Assembly: GCA_022773945.1 (NCBI GenBank)
Contig: JALFNS010000048.1
Location: 1-64,000 of the forward strand
DNA from: Clostridiales bacterium
Lineage (GTDB): Bacteria > Bacillota > Clostridia > Peptostreptococcales > Anaerovoracaceae
DNA: 64,000 bases
Reading direction: 5' to 3'
Below are positions 1 to 8,899 of the stretch, one piece after another. A program made the translations under genes and the position numbers. The notes under the pieces are model-generated. The model did no database searches and had not been told where the DNA came from. It was given only the letters and a program-made list of their open reading frames with translations. The stretch's first letter is position 1, and each line of letters starts with the position of its first letter.

Positions 1-99
1 AGAAGGACTTTCTTTCCCTCTCCTGCAAGACCGACCCCAAGGTTTAAGGCTGTTGTGGTCTTCGCTACGCCTCCCTTTTGATTGCATATTGCTATGACA

Positions 100-546
100 T
101 TACATTTCTTCATGGCAATCCTCCTCGCAAAGGAAGGCGTAGTCATCACTTTCATCTGCCAGCTTTTCAAAGAGCACGTCAAGGAAGTACTCACAGAAGT
201 CTTCGTCGTACTCCAGATACTCCGTAAGGCCCTCCAGGAACCTTCCGGTGTCTTCATCTCCTCTCACTCTTAAGATATCTGCAAGAAACTCAATTGCTTC
301 TGAAAAGCATTCATGGCAGCTCATGCACTTTGCAATGCGCATTGTGTGCATGAAAATGCATTCATCGAACTTCTTCTTTGTTTTGCCGGCGATTGCCCCG
401 GCAACGGACTCGGCATATGCAACAAGCTCGTTAAGCACGCCTTCCTCTTCCTCTGTCCAGTACTCCGGCTCATCGAGCTCTTCTGCATCCGCCCCTGTGA
501 TGATGATTCTGATTACTAATTCCTTTTCGCTTTTTCTTTCTCTCAT
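100..546 (-). CDS. hypothetical acidic protein (start MRERKSEKEL...)
   Basis: ORF track; start trimmed to the second Met. No family recognised. Confidence 0.5.
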   Translation of the reverse strand: MRERKSEKELVIRIIITGADAEELDEPEYWTEEEEGVLNELVAYAESVAGAIAGKTKKKFDECIFMHTMRIAKCMSCHECFSEAIEFLADILRVRGDEDTGRFLEGLTEYLEYDEDFCEYFLDVLFEKLADESDDYAFLCEEDCHEEM

Positions 547-578
547 TTCTGTTCCTTTCCGCCGTATCGGCCTGCAAT

Positions 579-611
579 AAAAAAGCCGCACTCCCTATTG
601 AATGCGGCATG
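579..611 (-). terminator. hairpin with T-run (minus strand)
   Basis: aaaaaagccgcactccctattgaatgcggcat: inverted GCCGCA/TGCGGC next to A-run on plus strand. Confidence 0.5.
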
Positions 612-634
612 TAAAGGATATATAGATATATGAA

Positions 635-778
635 TCATGCAATGAGCCTTGCGAGGATCTCATCGACAGGATCTGTATATCTGTTTTCTGCTATGAGGGT
701 GTTTCTAAGCTCATTAAGGGCAAATACCAGGACTCTGACCTCATCATGTGTCAGCTTAAGCTTCATTTGATATCTCAT
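635..778 (-). CDS. small protein, 47 aa (MRYQMKLKLTHDEVRVLVFALNELRNTLIAENRYTDPVDEILARLIA)
   Basis: Read directly on the minus strand; not in the ORF track. Resembles small ORFs carried on Firmicute mobile elements (recollection, not searched). Confidence 0.55.
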   Translation of the reverse strand: MRYQMKLKLTHDEVRVLVFALNELRNTLIAENRYTDPVDEILARLIA

Positions 779-927
779 GACTCTTTCCTCCAATCATTTC
801 TGTATTATTTGTATCAGTTTAATATGTGAGAATGAATGCAGCAAATGTGCGAATTCGGATATGAAAAAAGACAGCCGAAGCTGCCTTGGGGTTCATATGA
901 CTGATAGATTAAACGATAAATTTCGCT

Positions 928-1635
928 CTATTCATCTAGCAGATGATTTAGAATTTGCTCACGATTATTCAAGAACATTGAAGTGATTTGATAACTATCC
1001 GTATCCTCATACTGGCACGGATGTATCACACCTTTATCAAAGGTTAGTATCTCAGAATCCGGAAGACCAAGTATGATAGGCGAATGAGTTACAATAAAAA
1101 ACTGTGCGCCTTGTTTTCTGCAACGGTCAATTTCAAACAACAATGTAAGCTGTCTCTGTGGTGATAGTGCAGCTTCAGGCTCGTCTAAGAAATACAGTCC
1201 GTTTCCATTAAAGTTATTTTGAACCATTGCTAGGAAGCTCTCACCGTGAGACTGCTCATGATAGTGCATAGGAACGCCGCCAGGGCCTTTCGAATATTCA
1301 TCCTCTGTAGTTGCTACATTATAAAAGCTTTCAGCTCTAAGAAAATAACCCCATTTCGCTCGTATTTGTCTGGACAGGCGAATTGCATCACACAGCTTCG
1401 AGTGTGAGTCATAGGTTGAAAAAGAATAGTTCTTTGTGCCACCCTCTGGGTTAAACCCTTCTGCAATGGCCATCGCCTCCAGCAACGTCGATTTCCCGCT
1501 GCCATTCTCGCCAACAAAGAACGTAACTTGTTTATTAAAGGAAATCTTACTAACATTGTGAATTGCTTCAATCTCACTAAGGTAACTTCCTTGTTCGACT
1601 TTATTCCAATCTATGAAAACATCTTTAATGAACAT
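928..1635 (-). CDS. AAA family ATPase (OLD/SMC-like)
   Basis: Walker A GENGSGKST, Walker B LYFLDEPEAALSP, VTHSPII. Confidence 0.8.
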   Translation of the reverse strand: MFIKDVFIDWNKVEQGSYLSEIEAIHNVSKISFNKQVTFFVGENGSGKSTLLEAMAIAEGFNPEGGTKNYSFSTYDSHSKLCDAIRLSRQIRAKWGYFLRAESFYNVATTEDEYSKGPGGVPMHYHEQSHGESFLAMVQNNFNGNGLYFLDEPEAALSPQRQLTLLFEIDRCRKQGAQFFIVTHSPIILGLPDSEILTFDKGVIHPCQYEDTDSYQITSMFLNNREQILNHLLDE

Positions 1636-1695
1636 GACTTTATACCGTATATATAACTTCCAGGTTCTATTCTAAAGTGACAGCAACAGCTCATA

Positions 1696-1902
1696 TTACA
1701 AATGGTCGTTATTCTTATTCTTTCTGTACACTAACCAGCTAACGAGAAAGCTGTTTGTAAACAGATATGCAACAAGACCTTTATCTATAGCATTCTTTTC
1801 TTTCTCTGTTTTATACTTGCGTGATTTCATAATGAAGTACACTATCACCCCAATTATTATTACTAACAATACGATTGAGATAATAGATTGTTTCATTTCC
1901 AT
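1696..1902 (-). CDS. small single-TM membrane protein
   Basis: 68 aa with hydrophobic N-terminal helix IISIVLLVIIIGVIVYFIM. Confidence 0.45.
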   Translation of the reverse strand: MEMKQSIISIVLLVIIIGVIVYFIMKSRKYKTEKEKNAIDKGLVAYLFTNSFLVSWLVYRKNKNNDHL

Positions 1903-2222
1903 TCACCGCCTTTTCAAATTCAAACTTACTTCAGCTTCATTATACATTCCGGCACTGACCCCGTAAACGCAAACAATTATGCATCACCTGCAAAAGGGCA
2001 GACTCCCCCCCTGGTATAGAAAATACCTGATTTTCGAGTCCCGCGGGCAACAAAAAATGTGAATTTGCAGTTTCTGAATCCACCCAAAAACGGGCTTCTC
2101 CCAACCGATTCCCATTTTAAAGTTCCTTTGTATACCTTTGTATGCGTCTGTACGACGTGAATCTATATAAAAAAGGAAACCCGCAAAGCATTGCAATTGC
2201 TTGATTTCCTTGAAATTTCAAT

Positions 2223-2250
2223 GAAAAAGAGACCTTGTTCAGGTCTCTTC
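2223..2250 (-). terminator. rho-independent terminator downstream of tRNA-Ser
   Basis: AAGAGACC ttgttca GGTCTCTT flanked by A-run (T-run on minus). Confidence 0.7.
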
Positions 2251-2254
2251 GTTA

Positions 2255-2343
2255 TGGCGGAGGACATGGGACTCGAACCCACGAGGCTGTTACACCCTAC
2301 TCGCTTTCCAGGCGAGCTCCTTAGCCACTCGGTCAATCCTCCG
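2255..2343 (-). tRNA. tRNA-Ser (GGA anticodon), CCA encoded
   Basis: Minus strand cggaggattgaccgagtggctaaggagctcgcctGGAaagcgagtagggtgtaacagcctcgtgggttcgagtcccatgtcctccgcca; long variable arm. Confidence 0.93.
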
Positions 2344-2421
2344 TACGAATGTGCGGCGGTGGCTCCCGCCGCACTCAATCACTATACCAAAATATGCGGT
2401 GAATTTCAAGTACTTATTCGT

Positions 2422-2844
2422 TTACTCACCTGTGTACTCTTTTTCCCAGAGCACGGTGTCATCCCCGTTGAGGAACACCACCTTGAAGGATATGCCGCTG
2501 ATACCGCTTTCATCCTCTATGAGCTTGATGGACTCATTACAGCTTTCGGCCAGCGCCTCATCCTGAGATTCAATCGCCTCGCTTATCTGATCAACCAGGT
2601 TCCCCTCATAGGTTTCCTTGTACTTCATGGTGACTATACAGCAGTTCTTGTCATAGTCCACACTGATATCACAGAGGTCATTGCTCTCAATCTGGTTGTC
2701 GATTTCCTCGCCTACCTCGGGATTATCACTGATGAAGGACTCCAGTGTCATCTCGCTCTCCGAGCCTCCGCATCCTGCCATTCCCATAAGCATGCATACT
2801 ATCACACCTGCTGCCGTCAGCAGCTTCATCGCTTTCTTAATCAT
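2422..2844 (-). CDS. lipoprotein, DUF4854-like
   Basis: Lipobox VCMLMGMAGCGG; overall pattern resembles DUF4854 lipoproteins. Confidence 0.6.
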   Translation of the reverse strand: MIKKAMKLLTAAGVIVCMLMGMAGCGGSESEMTLESFISDNPEVGEEIDNQIESNDLCDISVDYDKNCCIVTMKYKETYEGNLVDQISEAIESQDEALAESCNESIKLIEDESGISGISFKVVFLNGDDTVLWEKEYTGE

Positions 2845-4319
2845 TTAACGCTCTCCTCCACTGCATCCATCATATCCTTAATTTCAATAACTCCTCTGTG
2901 CCTTATCTCTCTGCTGTCCAGATTTCTGAGCGCCTTCGGCACGCGTACGCCGGTCTCTTCAGCAACGGCCTCGATGCATCTGAAGCCGTTCTCCTCCTTC
3001 GGCAGTCCTATGGCCTCCGCAACGCTCTCGGCGAACTTGTAGGCGCTGGCTGTGGAAGCTATGAGCGTCGGAGTCTCATCTCCTGTGTTCTTCACGTAAT
3101 CCTTGTAGACTTTGTAGCCCACCGCCGTGTGAGTGTCGATGAGGTAGCCGTGTTCTCTGTACATCTCACCGATTGTGGCGTTCGTCTCCTCCACGGTTGC
3201 CGTGCCGCCGGCGAACTTCTTCATTCCCTCGCGAATCGCCGGGCTGACCTCGTAGCGGTGCTCCGTCTCAAGCTGCTTCATCAGACGCGAAATCTCCTCC
3301 CCGTCGTTGCCGCTCAGGTGATAGAGCAGTCTCTCCAGGTTGCTGGAGATGAGTATGTCCATGGACGGCGAGTTTGTGAGGTAGAACTCTCTGTTCGTAT
3401 CGTATACGCCGGTCTCGATGAAGTCGGTCAGTATGCGGTTCTTGTTCGATGCACAGATGAACTTGTTCACAGGTATTCCCATCTCGGACGCGTAGTAGGC
3501 GGCCAGAATGTTTCCGAAGTTGCCTGTCGGAACGCAGATGTTCACCTTGTCGCCGGCCTTGATGACGCCTTTCTCCAGAAGCTTCACGTAGCCCCATACG
3601 TAGTAGGCTACCTGAGGCACAAGACGGCCGATGTTTATGGAATTGGCTGACGACAGCTTGCACTTCATTCCCGCCAGTTTTTTCGCAAAATCCTCGTCGT
3701 TGAAAATCTTCTTCACGCCTGTCTGTGCGTCGTCGAAGTTTCCTTCTATGGCGAATACGTGAGTGTTGGCGCCCTCCTGAGTGATCATCTGTCTCTCCTG
3801 AACCTGACTCACGCCTTTGTTCGGGAAGAATACTATGATCTCCGTTCCCGGAACGTCTGCGAATCCTTCGAGAGCCGCCTTGCCCGTGTCGCCGGAGGTG
3901 GCTGTGAGGATGCAGATTTTGCTGTCTTCCTTCTCCTTTTTTGTTGCTGTTGTGAGAAGGTAAGGCAGTATGCTGAGGGCCATGTCCTTGAAGGCGGCAG
4001 TTCTGCCGTGGTAGAGTTCCAGGAAGTATGCTCCGCCCGCTTCAGTCACGGGCACGATTTCCTCCTCCTCGAACTTGCCCACGTAGGCGCCCTCTGTGCA
4101 GTATCTCATTTCCTCGTCGGTGTAATCGTCGAAGAATGTCTTTATTATGGTGAAGGCAACTTCCTTGTAGCTTTTGCCCTTGAAATCTTCAATATCACAC
4201 GGGAGCGCCGGTATGCTCGCCGGCACGTAGAGTCCCTTGTCCTCGGCGATGCCCTGAATGACTGCCTGCGCCGCCGTCTTGTAATTGCTGCTGCCTCTGG
4301 TGCTTTCGTATTTAATCAT
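2841..4319 (-). CDS. thrC: threonine synthase
   Basis: MIKYESTRGSS...FKDMALSILPYLL, LTATSGDTGKAALEGF, ANSINIGRLVPQVAYY. Confidence 0.92.
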   Translation of the reverse strand: MIKYESTRGSSNYKTAAQAVIQGIAEDKGLYVPASIPALPCDIEDFKGKSYKEVAFTIIKTFFDDYTDEEMRYCTEGAYVGKFEEEEIVPVTEAGGAYFLELYHGRTAAFKDMALSILPYLLTTATKKEKEDSKICILTATSGDTGKAALEGFADVPGTEIIVFFPNKGVSQVQERQMITQEGANTHVFAIEGNFDDAQTGVKKIFNDEDFAKKLAGMKCKLSSANSINIGRLVPQVAYYVWGYVKLLEKGVIKAGDKVNICVPTGNFGNILAAYYASEMGIPVNKFICASNKNRILTDFIETGVYDTNREFYLTNSPSMDILISSNLERLLYHLSGNDGEEISRLMKQLETEHRYEVSPAIREGMKKFAGGTATVEETNATIGEMYREHGYLIDTHTAVGYKVYKDYVKNTGDETPTLIASTASAYKFAESVAEAIGLPKEENGFRCIEAVAEETGVRVPKALRNLDSREIRHRGVIEIKDMMDAVEESVK

Positions 4320-4332
4320 TACTACCTCTCTT

Positions 4333-5100
4333 TTATCTGAGTTTATCGTCTATGAACCGGAATATCTCCTCCGGTGTTTCCAGCTGCACTCCCGTGAAGC
4401 CGTCCTTAGTGCATATGTGTCTGGTCATTCTGCCGCTGCGCAGATCCGCCAGATCGTTGGCCATTATGTAGTCCATGCGGTTCTTCTCCGCCAGATGTGT
4501 GGCCACTGAATAGAGTTCCTCCTTCGGAACGCCCTCCAGGAGTTTGCATCCCACCAGGAGCGTATCCGGGAACCATTCTCTCAGCCGTCCGATAATCTTC
4601 GGCGTGAGAGTGAGCTTGGCCGTCAGGTTCTTCTGATAGCTGGAGATTTTCGTGTCGTCGTTGAGCTTGCACTTCGGATTCTCCATTATGGTCAGGAAAT
4701 CCTCAGGGGATTTCGCACTGTCCTTAGCCGCAAAGAGCTCCTCCGCCAGATCCTCCAGAAGGAAGGAAAACTCGCCTTTGTAGTCGCCTACAGCCGCTGC
4801 GTGTATGATAACGTCCCAGCTTCCTTCGTCTCTGCAGTCTTCGATGGCCTTCATCATGTCCTCCGTGGTCTCAACTCCCACGCACCTGAAATTCTCCGGG
4901 GCGATACCCCTGTCAGCCATCATGACTTCTATCTTCTCGGTATCAACGCTGTGGTTAAAAATCGCCGTCACGCTGTACCCCGCCTCCAGGAAGAGCATTG
5001 CCAGATTTCTCGACAGGCTTCCCGTAGACATGTTCGTTATTTTCATGACCTCGTCGATGTATTCGTTCGTCGGTCCTCCGGTTATAAGTAGCTTCTTCAT
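4333..5100 (-). CDS. coaB: phosphopantothenate--cysteine ligase-like (stand-alone CoaB)
   Basis: LLITGGPTNEYIDEVMKITNMSTGSLSRNLA; VGCKLLEG; no CoaC half. Confidence 0.75.
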   Translation of the reverse strand: MKKLLITGGPTNEYIDEVMKITNMSTGSLSRNLAMLFLEAGYSVTAIFNHSVDTEKIEVMMADRGIAPENFRCVGVETTEDMMKAIEDCRDEGSWDVIIHAAAVGDYKGEFSFLLEDLAEELFAAKDSAKSPEDFLTIMENPKCKLNDDTKISSYQKNLTAKLTLTPKIIGRLREWFPDTLLVGCKLLEGVPKEELYSVATHLAEKNRMDYIMANDLADLRSGRMTRHICTKDGFTGVQLETPEEIFRFIDDKLR

Positions 5101-5200
5101 GACTGTCTCCTTACCGCTGATTTCAGCCGTGCTTCAAAGCCCATTGTACCACAAAAGCACTGTTTGTGATACAATGAAATGGCTTTAGGAGGTAAGTACT

Positions 5201-5896
5201 TTGATAGGAACTTTTGTTAACGTAGGAACTATAATTATCGGCAGCCTTGTGGGCGGCCTTTTCAAGAAAATTCTCAGCGACCGGGTGAACAAGGCGCTCT
5301 TCATCGCCATGGGTCTGGCCGCTTTCGGTCTGGGTATAAATTCGGTTGTTCAGAACATGCCCGACAGCAAGTTTCCCGTGCTCTTCATCGCCAGTCTGGC
5401 TATCGGCGGGGCTGTGGGCACAATGATAGATATTGACGGTCGCGTGGGCAGGCTCACGTCCAGGAGCAGTTCGGACTCCGGCTCATCGGCCTCCGGTCCG
5501 CGTCTCGGCGAGGGTCTCGTAACAGGCTGCCTGCTCTACTGCATCGGCACCCTGTCCATCCTGGGACCGGTGCAAAGCGCCTTAAACGGTGACCACACTT
5601 TTCTCTTCACCAATGCCACTCTGGATCTGGTGACTTCCATGGTCCTGGCCACCACCTACGGCGTTGGAATGTGTCTGGCCGCCGGGGTTCTGCTTCTGTG
5701 GCAGGGAAGCATATACGGGCTCACCCTTCTCGTGGGCAATTTCATCACGGATACCATGATGTGCGAGCTGAGCATCGTAGGCGGCTTTCTCATCGCCATG
5801 TCCGGTCTGGGCATTCTGGAAATCAAGGACTGCAAAACCCTCAATTTCCTGCCTGCCCTTATCGTTCCGCCTGTCTGGTGCCTGCTCTTCGCCTGA
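5201..5896 (+). CDS. DUF554 membrane protein
   Basis: TTG start MIGTFVNVGTIIIGSLVGGLFKK after AGGAGG-like RBS; multi-TM. Confidence 0.85.
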   Translation: MIGTFVNVGTIIIGSLVGGLFKKILSDRVNKALFIAMGLAAFGLGINSVVQNMPDSKFPVLFIASLAIGGAVGTMIDIDGRVGRLTSRSSSDSGSSASGPRLGEGLVTGCLLYCIGTLSILGPVQSALNGDHTFLFTNATLDLVTSMVLATTYGVGMCLAAGVLLLWQGSIYGLTLLVGNFITDTMMCELSIVGGFLIAMSGLGILEIKDCKTLNFLPALIVPPVWCLLFA

Positions 5897-5959
5897 GCGC
5901 AGATCCGCTCCGCGGATGTGCGGCTCCGCCGCTGCGGCGCCGGCTGCAGCCTTTGCAGC

Positions 5960-6517
5960 TTACTTGAGCTTCTCGCCGTCACCGAATGCATCGCCGACGA
6001 TTTCACCCAGCACTATGTACTTGTGATTTACAGGGTCATATGTGATGGGTTTTATTTTGGCCGGATCGATCTCGCCGCCGGTGAGAATGCTCTCGTCCGC
6101 GTTAACGTTGACGATGGTTCCGATCATCAGATGCGACTCTTCGTCGTAGCTGTAAAGCTTGCAGTCCAGTGCCATCTTCAGCTCGCTGATCAGCGGCGCG
6201 TCTACGAACTCGCTCTTCTCCGCATGGAATCCGGCTCTCTCGAACTTGTCCGGAACCTGATTGCCCGACTCGATTCCCACATAATCGCAGGCAGTCTCAT
6301 ACTCGGCGCTTCCCACGCTTACGGTGAACTCGCCCTTCTCCAGAATGTTCTTCACAGTCTTGTGACCCGGGGAAACGCACATGGCAATGCGGTCATCGCT
6401 GCAGATTCCGCCCCATGCGGCATTCATGCAACATGGAACGCCCTCACCGTCATAAGCCGCCAGAATCAGCACCGGCATCGGATAAAGATATGGTTTAACA
6501 CCAAAATTTTTTCTCAT
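5960..6517 (-). CDS. flavin reductase family protein
   Basis: ILAAYDGEGVPCCMNAAWGGICSDDRIAMCVSPGHKTVKNILEKGEFTVSV. Confidence 0.85.
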   Translation of the reverse strand: MRKNFGVKPYLYPMPVLILAAYDGEGVPCCMNAAWGGICSDDRIAMCVSPGHKTVKNILEKGEFTVSVGSAEYETACDYVGIESGNQVPDKFERAGFHAEKSEFVDAPLISELKMALDCKLYSYDEESHLMIGTIVNVNADESILTGGEIDPAKIKPITYDPVNHKYIVLGEIVGDAFGDGEKLK

Positions 6518-6611
6518 GGTAAATCCTCCTTTTTTTAAAATTATAACACTTTCTCTTTACATTTACATCCGTTCTGTGTTATAATTCTGCTTGCAGTCAA
6601 GAAATGAATAT

Positions 6612-6686
6612 GCTCTCTTGGTCAAGTGGTTAAGACGTCGCCCTCTCACGGCGGAATCAGGGGTTCGACTCCCCTAGGGAGTACCA
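6612..6686 (+). tRNA. tRNA-Glu (CTC anticodon), CCA encoded
   Basis: gctctcttggtcaagtggttaagacgtcgccctCTCacggcggaatcaggggttcgactcccctagggagtacca; cloverleaf pairs. Confidence 0.9.
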
Positions 6687-6692
6687 AGAAAA

Positions 6693-6722
6693 AAGCAGAG
6701 TCCAGTGCGGCTCTGTTTTTTT
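6693..6722 (+). terminator. terminator after tRNA-Glu
   Basis: CAGAGtccagtgcggCTCTG followed by TTTTTTT. Confidence 0.65.
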
Positions 6723-6750
6723 ATTGCTATTCCCCTACGAACCGGAATTA

Positions 6751-7061
6751 TGTATCTAAAATCGAATAAATCATGAAAAATAGATACAGTAGGACTCCAC
6801 TGGCGAAAGTAGTATGTATCTATTATTGATGAGAACAAGAGATTTAGATACATAATCCCCGATTACAAGGGTGTCCTGAAGACTACGTAGTTCAGACATG
6901 TATCCAAATTACCGAGTTTTGGTTAAAACAGATACATCCCGCATCGGATTACGGAGGTACTGTATCTATTTTAGGAAGAAATTGCGAATCTAGATACATA
7001 GAGCCTTCAGCCCACAGCCTGTATGTATCTAAAATTGAAGAAAATCCGCAAAATAGATAAT
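6751..7061. repeat. word array 1: five inverted-word units, each exactly 38 bp (TGTATCTA-N22-TAGATACA)
   Basis: Units at 6751-6788, 6815-6852, 6899-6936, 6961-6998, 7024-7061; interiors unrelated, all 22 nt. Confidence 0.9.
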
Positions 7062-7137
7062 ATGACCCCGCAGATGGATGTTGTACCAAAACAAAACAGA
7101 CACCTGCCCGGGTGTCTGCCCAGACTGTAGACAAATA

Positions 7138-7182
7138 GCCGCCCTCCGGCTCAATGCCGTCGGGCGGCCTCTGATTTTTATC
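7138..7182 (-). terminator. terminator downstream of etfA-like gene
   Basis: GCCGCCC...GGGCGGC hairpin with T-run on minus strand. Confidence 0.55.
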
Positions 7183-7188
7183 AAAAAT

Positions 7189-8100
7189 CTATCCCAGCTT
7201 CTCCAGCAGGGAGTCTATTACCGCGCCTGCATCAGCTTCAGCTGTGAAGTCCGAGGCAGGGAAGCTCTCCGCTGCAGAATCATTATTAACGTTAACTATA
7301 GTTCCTGAATCGCTGATGCCGCAGAGGTGATGGGCCGCACCCGAGATTCCGAAGCCTATGTAGAGCTCGGGTCTGACGGTCCTGCCGCTGGTTCCGATCA
7401 TGCTCTGCTCGTCCGGTCCCCAGCCCATGTCCACCACGGGTCTGGTGCATCCGGCAGCGCCGCCGGTCATCTCTGCCAGCTGTTCCAGCTTGTTCCAGTT
7501 TTCTTCAGAACCTATTCCGAAGCCGCCGCAGAATATGAGGCGGGCCTTGTCGATAGGGTTTTTCTGCTGCTCGTATTCTTCAGTCTCCAGGAGCACCAGA
7601 TCATCGGAGGTTTCCGGAGGCTCGCAGATTATCTCCTTAAAACCTTCGCAGCAGCCTTCCCCGCAGGAGAAGAGTCCCGGCTTGACCGTGGCTATTGCCG
7701 GTCTGGTATCCGGAATAAAAATCTCTCCGATTACCTTGCCTCCGAAGGCGGGTACCATGTAAGCCATCCTGCCTTCCTCATTAACATGTATATCGCAGCA
7801 GTGGGCCGCCACTCCTGTGTCGAGGCGGATTCCCAGAGCGGGAGCGACCTCCTCACCCAGAGCCGTCGCCGGAATAATCACCAGGTCCGGGTCGGCAGAC
7901 CTGATCTCCGCTTCAAGAGCCGCAGTCACAGTGAGAGGATTGTCGTCCTCCATCACGAGCCTTATAAACTCCGTATCGCACCCGGCGAGCACTTCCTGCA
8001 TCTTGCCCATGCACTGGTGGAAAGCCTCACTTGCCTTACCGTCACGGGCGCGGTCGTATACCATAACCTTTCGTATCTGTTCTTTTCTCATGCTATACAC
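7189..8100 (-). CDS. etfA: electron transfer flavoprotein subunit alpha
   Basis: C-terminal FAD-binding pattern RPVVDMGWGPDEQSMIGTSGRTVRPELYIGFGISGAAHHLCGI. Confidence 0.88.
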   Translation of the reverse strand: MYSMRKEQIRKVMVYDRARDGKASEAFHQCMGKMQEVLAGCDTEFIRLVMEDDNPLTVTAALEAEIRSADPDLVIIPATALGEEVAPALGIRLDTGVAAHCCDIHVNEEGRMAYMVPAFGGKVIGEIFIPDTRPAIATVKPGLFSCGEGCCEGFKEIICEPPETSDDLVLLETEEYEQQKNPIDKARLIFCGGFGIGSEENWNKLEQLAEMTGGAAGCTRPVVDMGWGPDEQSMIGTSGRTVRPELYIGFGISGAAHHLCGISDSGTIVNVNNDSAAESFPASDFTAEADAGAVIDSLLEKLG

Positions 8101-8881
8101 CCGCCTTCCGTATGAGCTCGGCTATTCTGCCGGCGATTTCTTCAGGGTCCTTGCCAAGAGACTCGGAGCCCCGCTTCATATCCGGGCTGATGAGCTCACC
8201 CGCCTTAGTAGGCGATCCGGTAAGACCCAGTTTCTCTTCGTCCAGAGCCAGATCCTCGTTGGACCATATGGTCAGAGGCTTTTTGCGCGCCTTGATCAGT
8301 CCCATGGCGTTGACGTAGCGAGGCTTGTTGATGTCGCTGCTGACTGCCAGAACGCAAGGCTTCCTGATACCGAAGACGAGTCTGCCCTCGTCTCCTTTTT
8401 TGACTGCACGGAAGCCTTCCCCTGTCGCCTCCACCGAGCAGACTCTGCAGAGGTGAGGCAGTCCCAGCCACTCGGCCAGCTGCACCGGCACATGGGCCGT
8501 AGCTCCGTCGGCGCTCTCGTTGCCCATGAGAATCAGATCGAGGCTGCCCAGCTTCTCTGCGGCCTTTGCGAGAACGTAGGATGTGGCGTAGGTATCCGCA
8601 CCGCCGAAAATCCTGTCGGATACCAGATAGGCCTCGTCGGCGCCCATGGCCAGGCACTCCACCAGCTTGTCACGGCTGAATTCCGGCGCCATGCTGAGGA
8701 CGGTCACTTTGCCGCCATGCTCCTCGCGAAGGCGCAAAGCCTCCTCGAGAGCGTTCCTGTCGGAAGGGTTGACCACTGTGGGAATCCCCTCCCTGATGAG
8801 GCGTTTGGTTTCCCCGTCAATCTTCAGTTCCCCGTACTTCTCGGGATCCGGAACAGGTTTCACACATACCAAAATATTCAT
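8093..8881 (-). CDS. etfB: electron transfer flavoprotein subunit beta
   Basis: MNILVCVKPVPDPEKY; NPSDRNALEEALRLRE; NESADGATAHVPVQLAEWLGLP. Confidence 0.88.
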   Translation of the reverse strand: MNILVCVKPVPDPEKYGELKIDGETKRLIREGIPTVVNPSDRNALEEALRLREEHGGKVTVLSMAPEFSRDKLVECLAMGADEAYLVSDRIFGGADTYATSYVLAKAAEKLGSLDLILMGNESADGATAHVPVQLAEWLGLPHLCRVCSVEATGEGFRAVKKGDEGRLVFGIRKPCVLAVSSDINKPRYVNAMGLIKARKKPLTIWSNEDLALDEEKLGLTGSPTKAGELISPDMKRGSESLGKDPEEIAGRIAELIRKAGV

Positions 8882-8899
8882 TTTTTATCACCTGTCAGC

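Noticed and set aside
1984-2196. 70-aa minus ORF as an integrase tail
   Set aside because: Could not recognise catalytic residues or a family; not reported.
2163-2378. 71-aa minus ORF
   Set aside because: Overlaps tRNA-Ser and its terminator; not a credible gene.
6751-7061. CRISPR array
   Set aside because: Repeats are 8-bp words in alternating orientation, not 24-40 bp direct repeats; no cas genes in the window.
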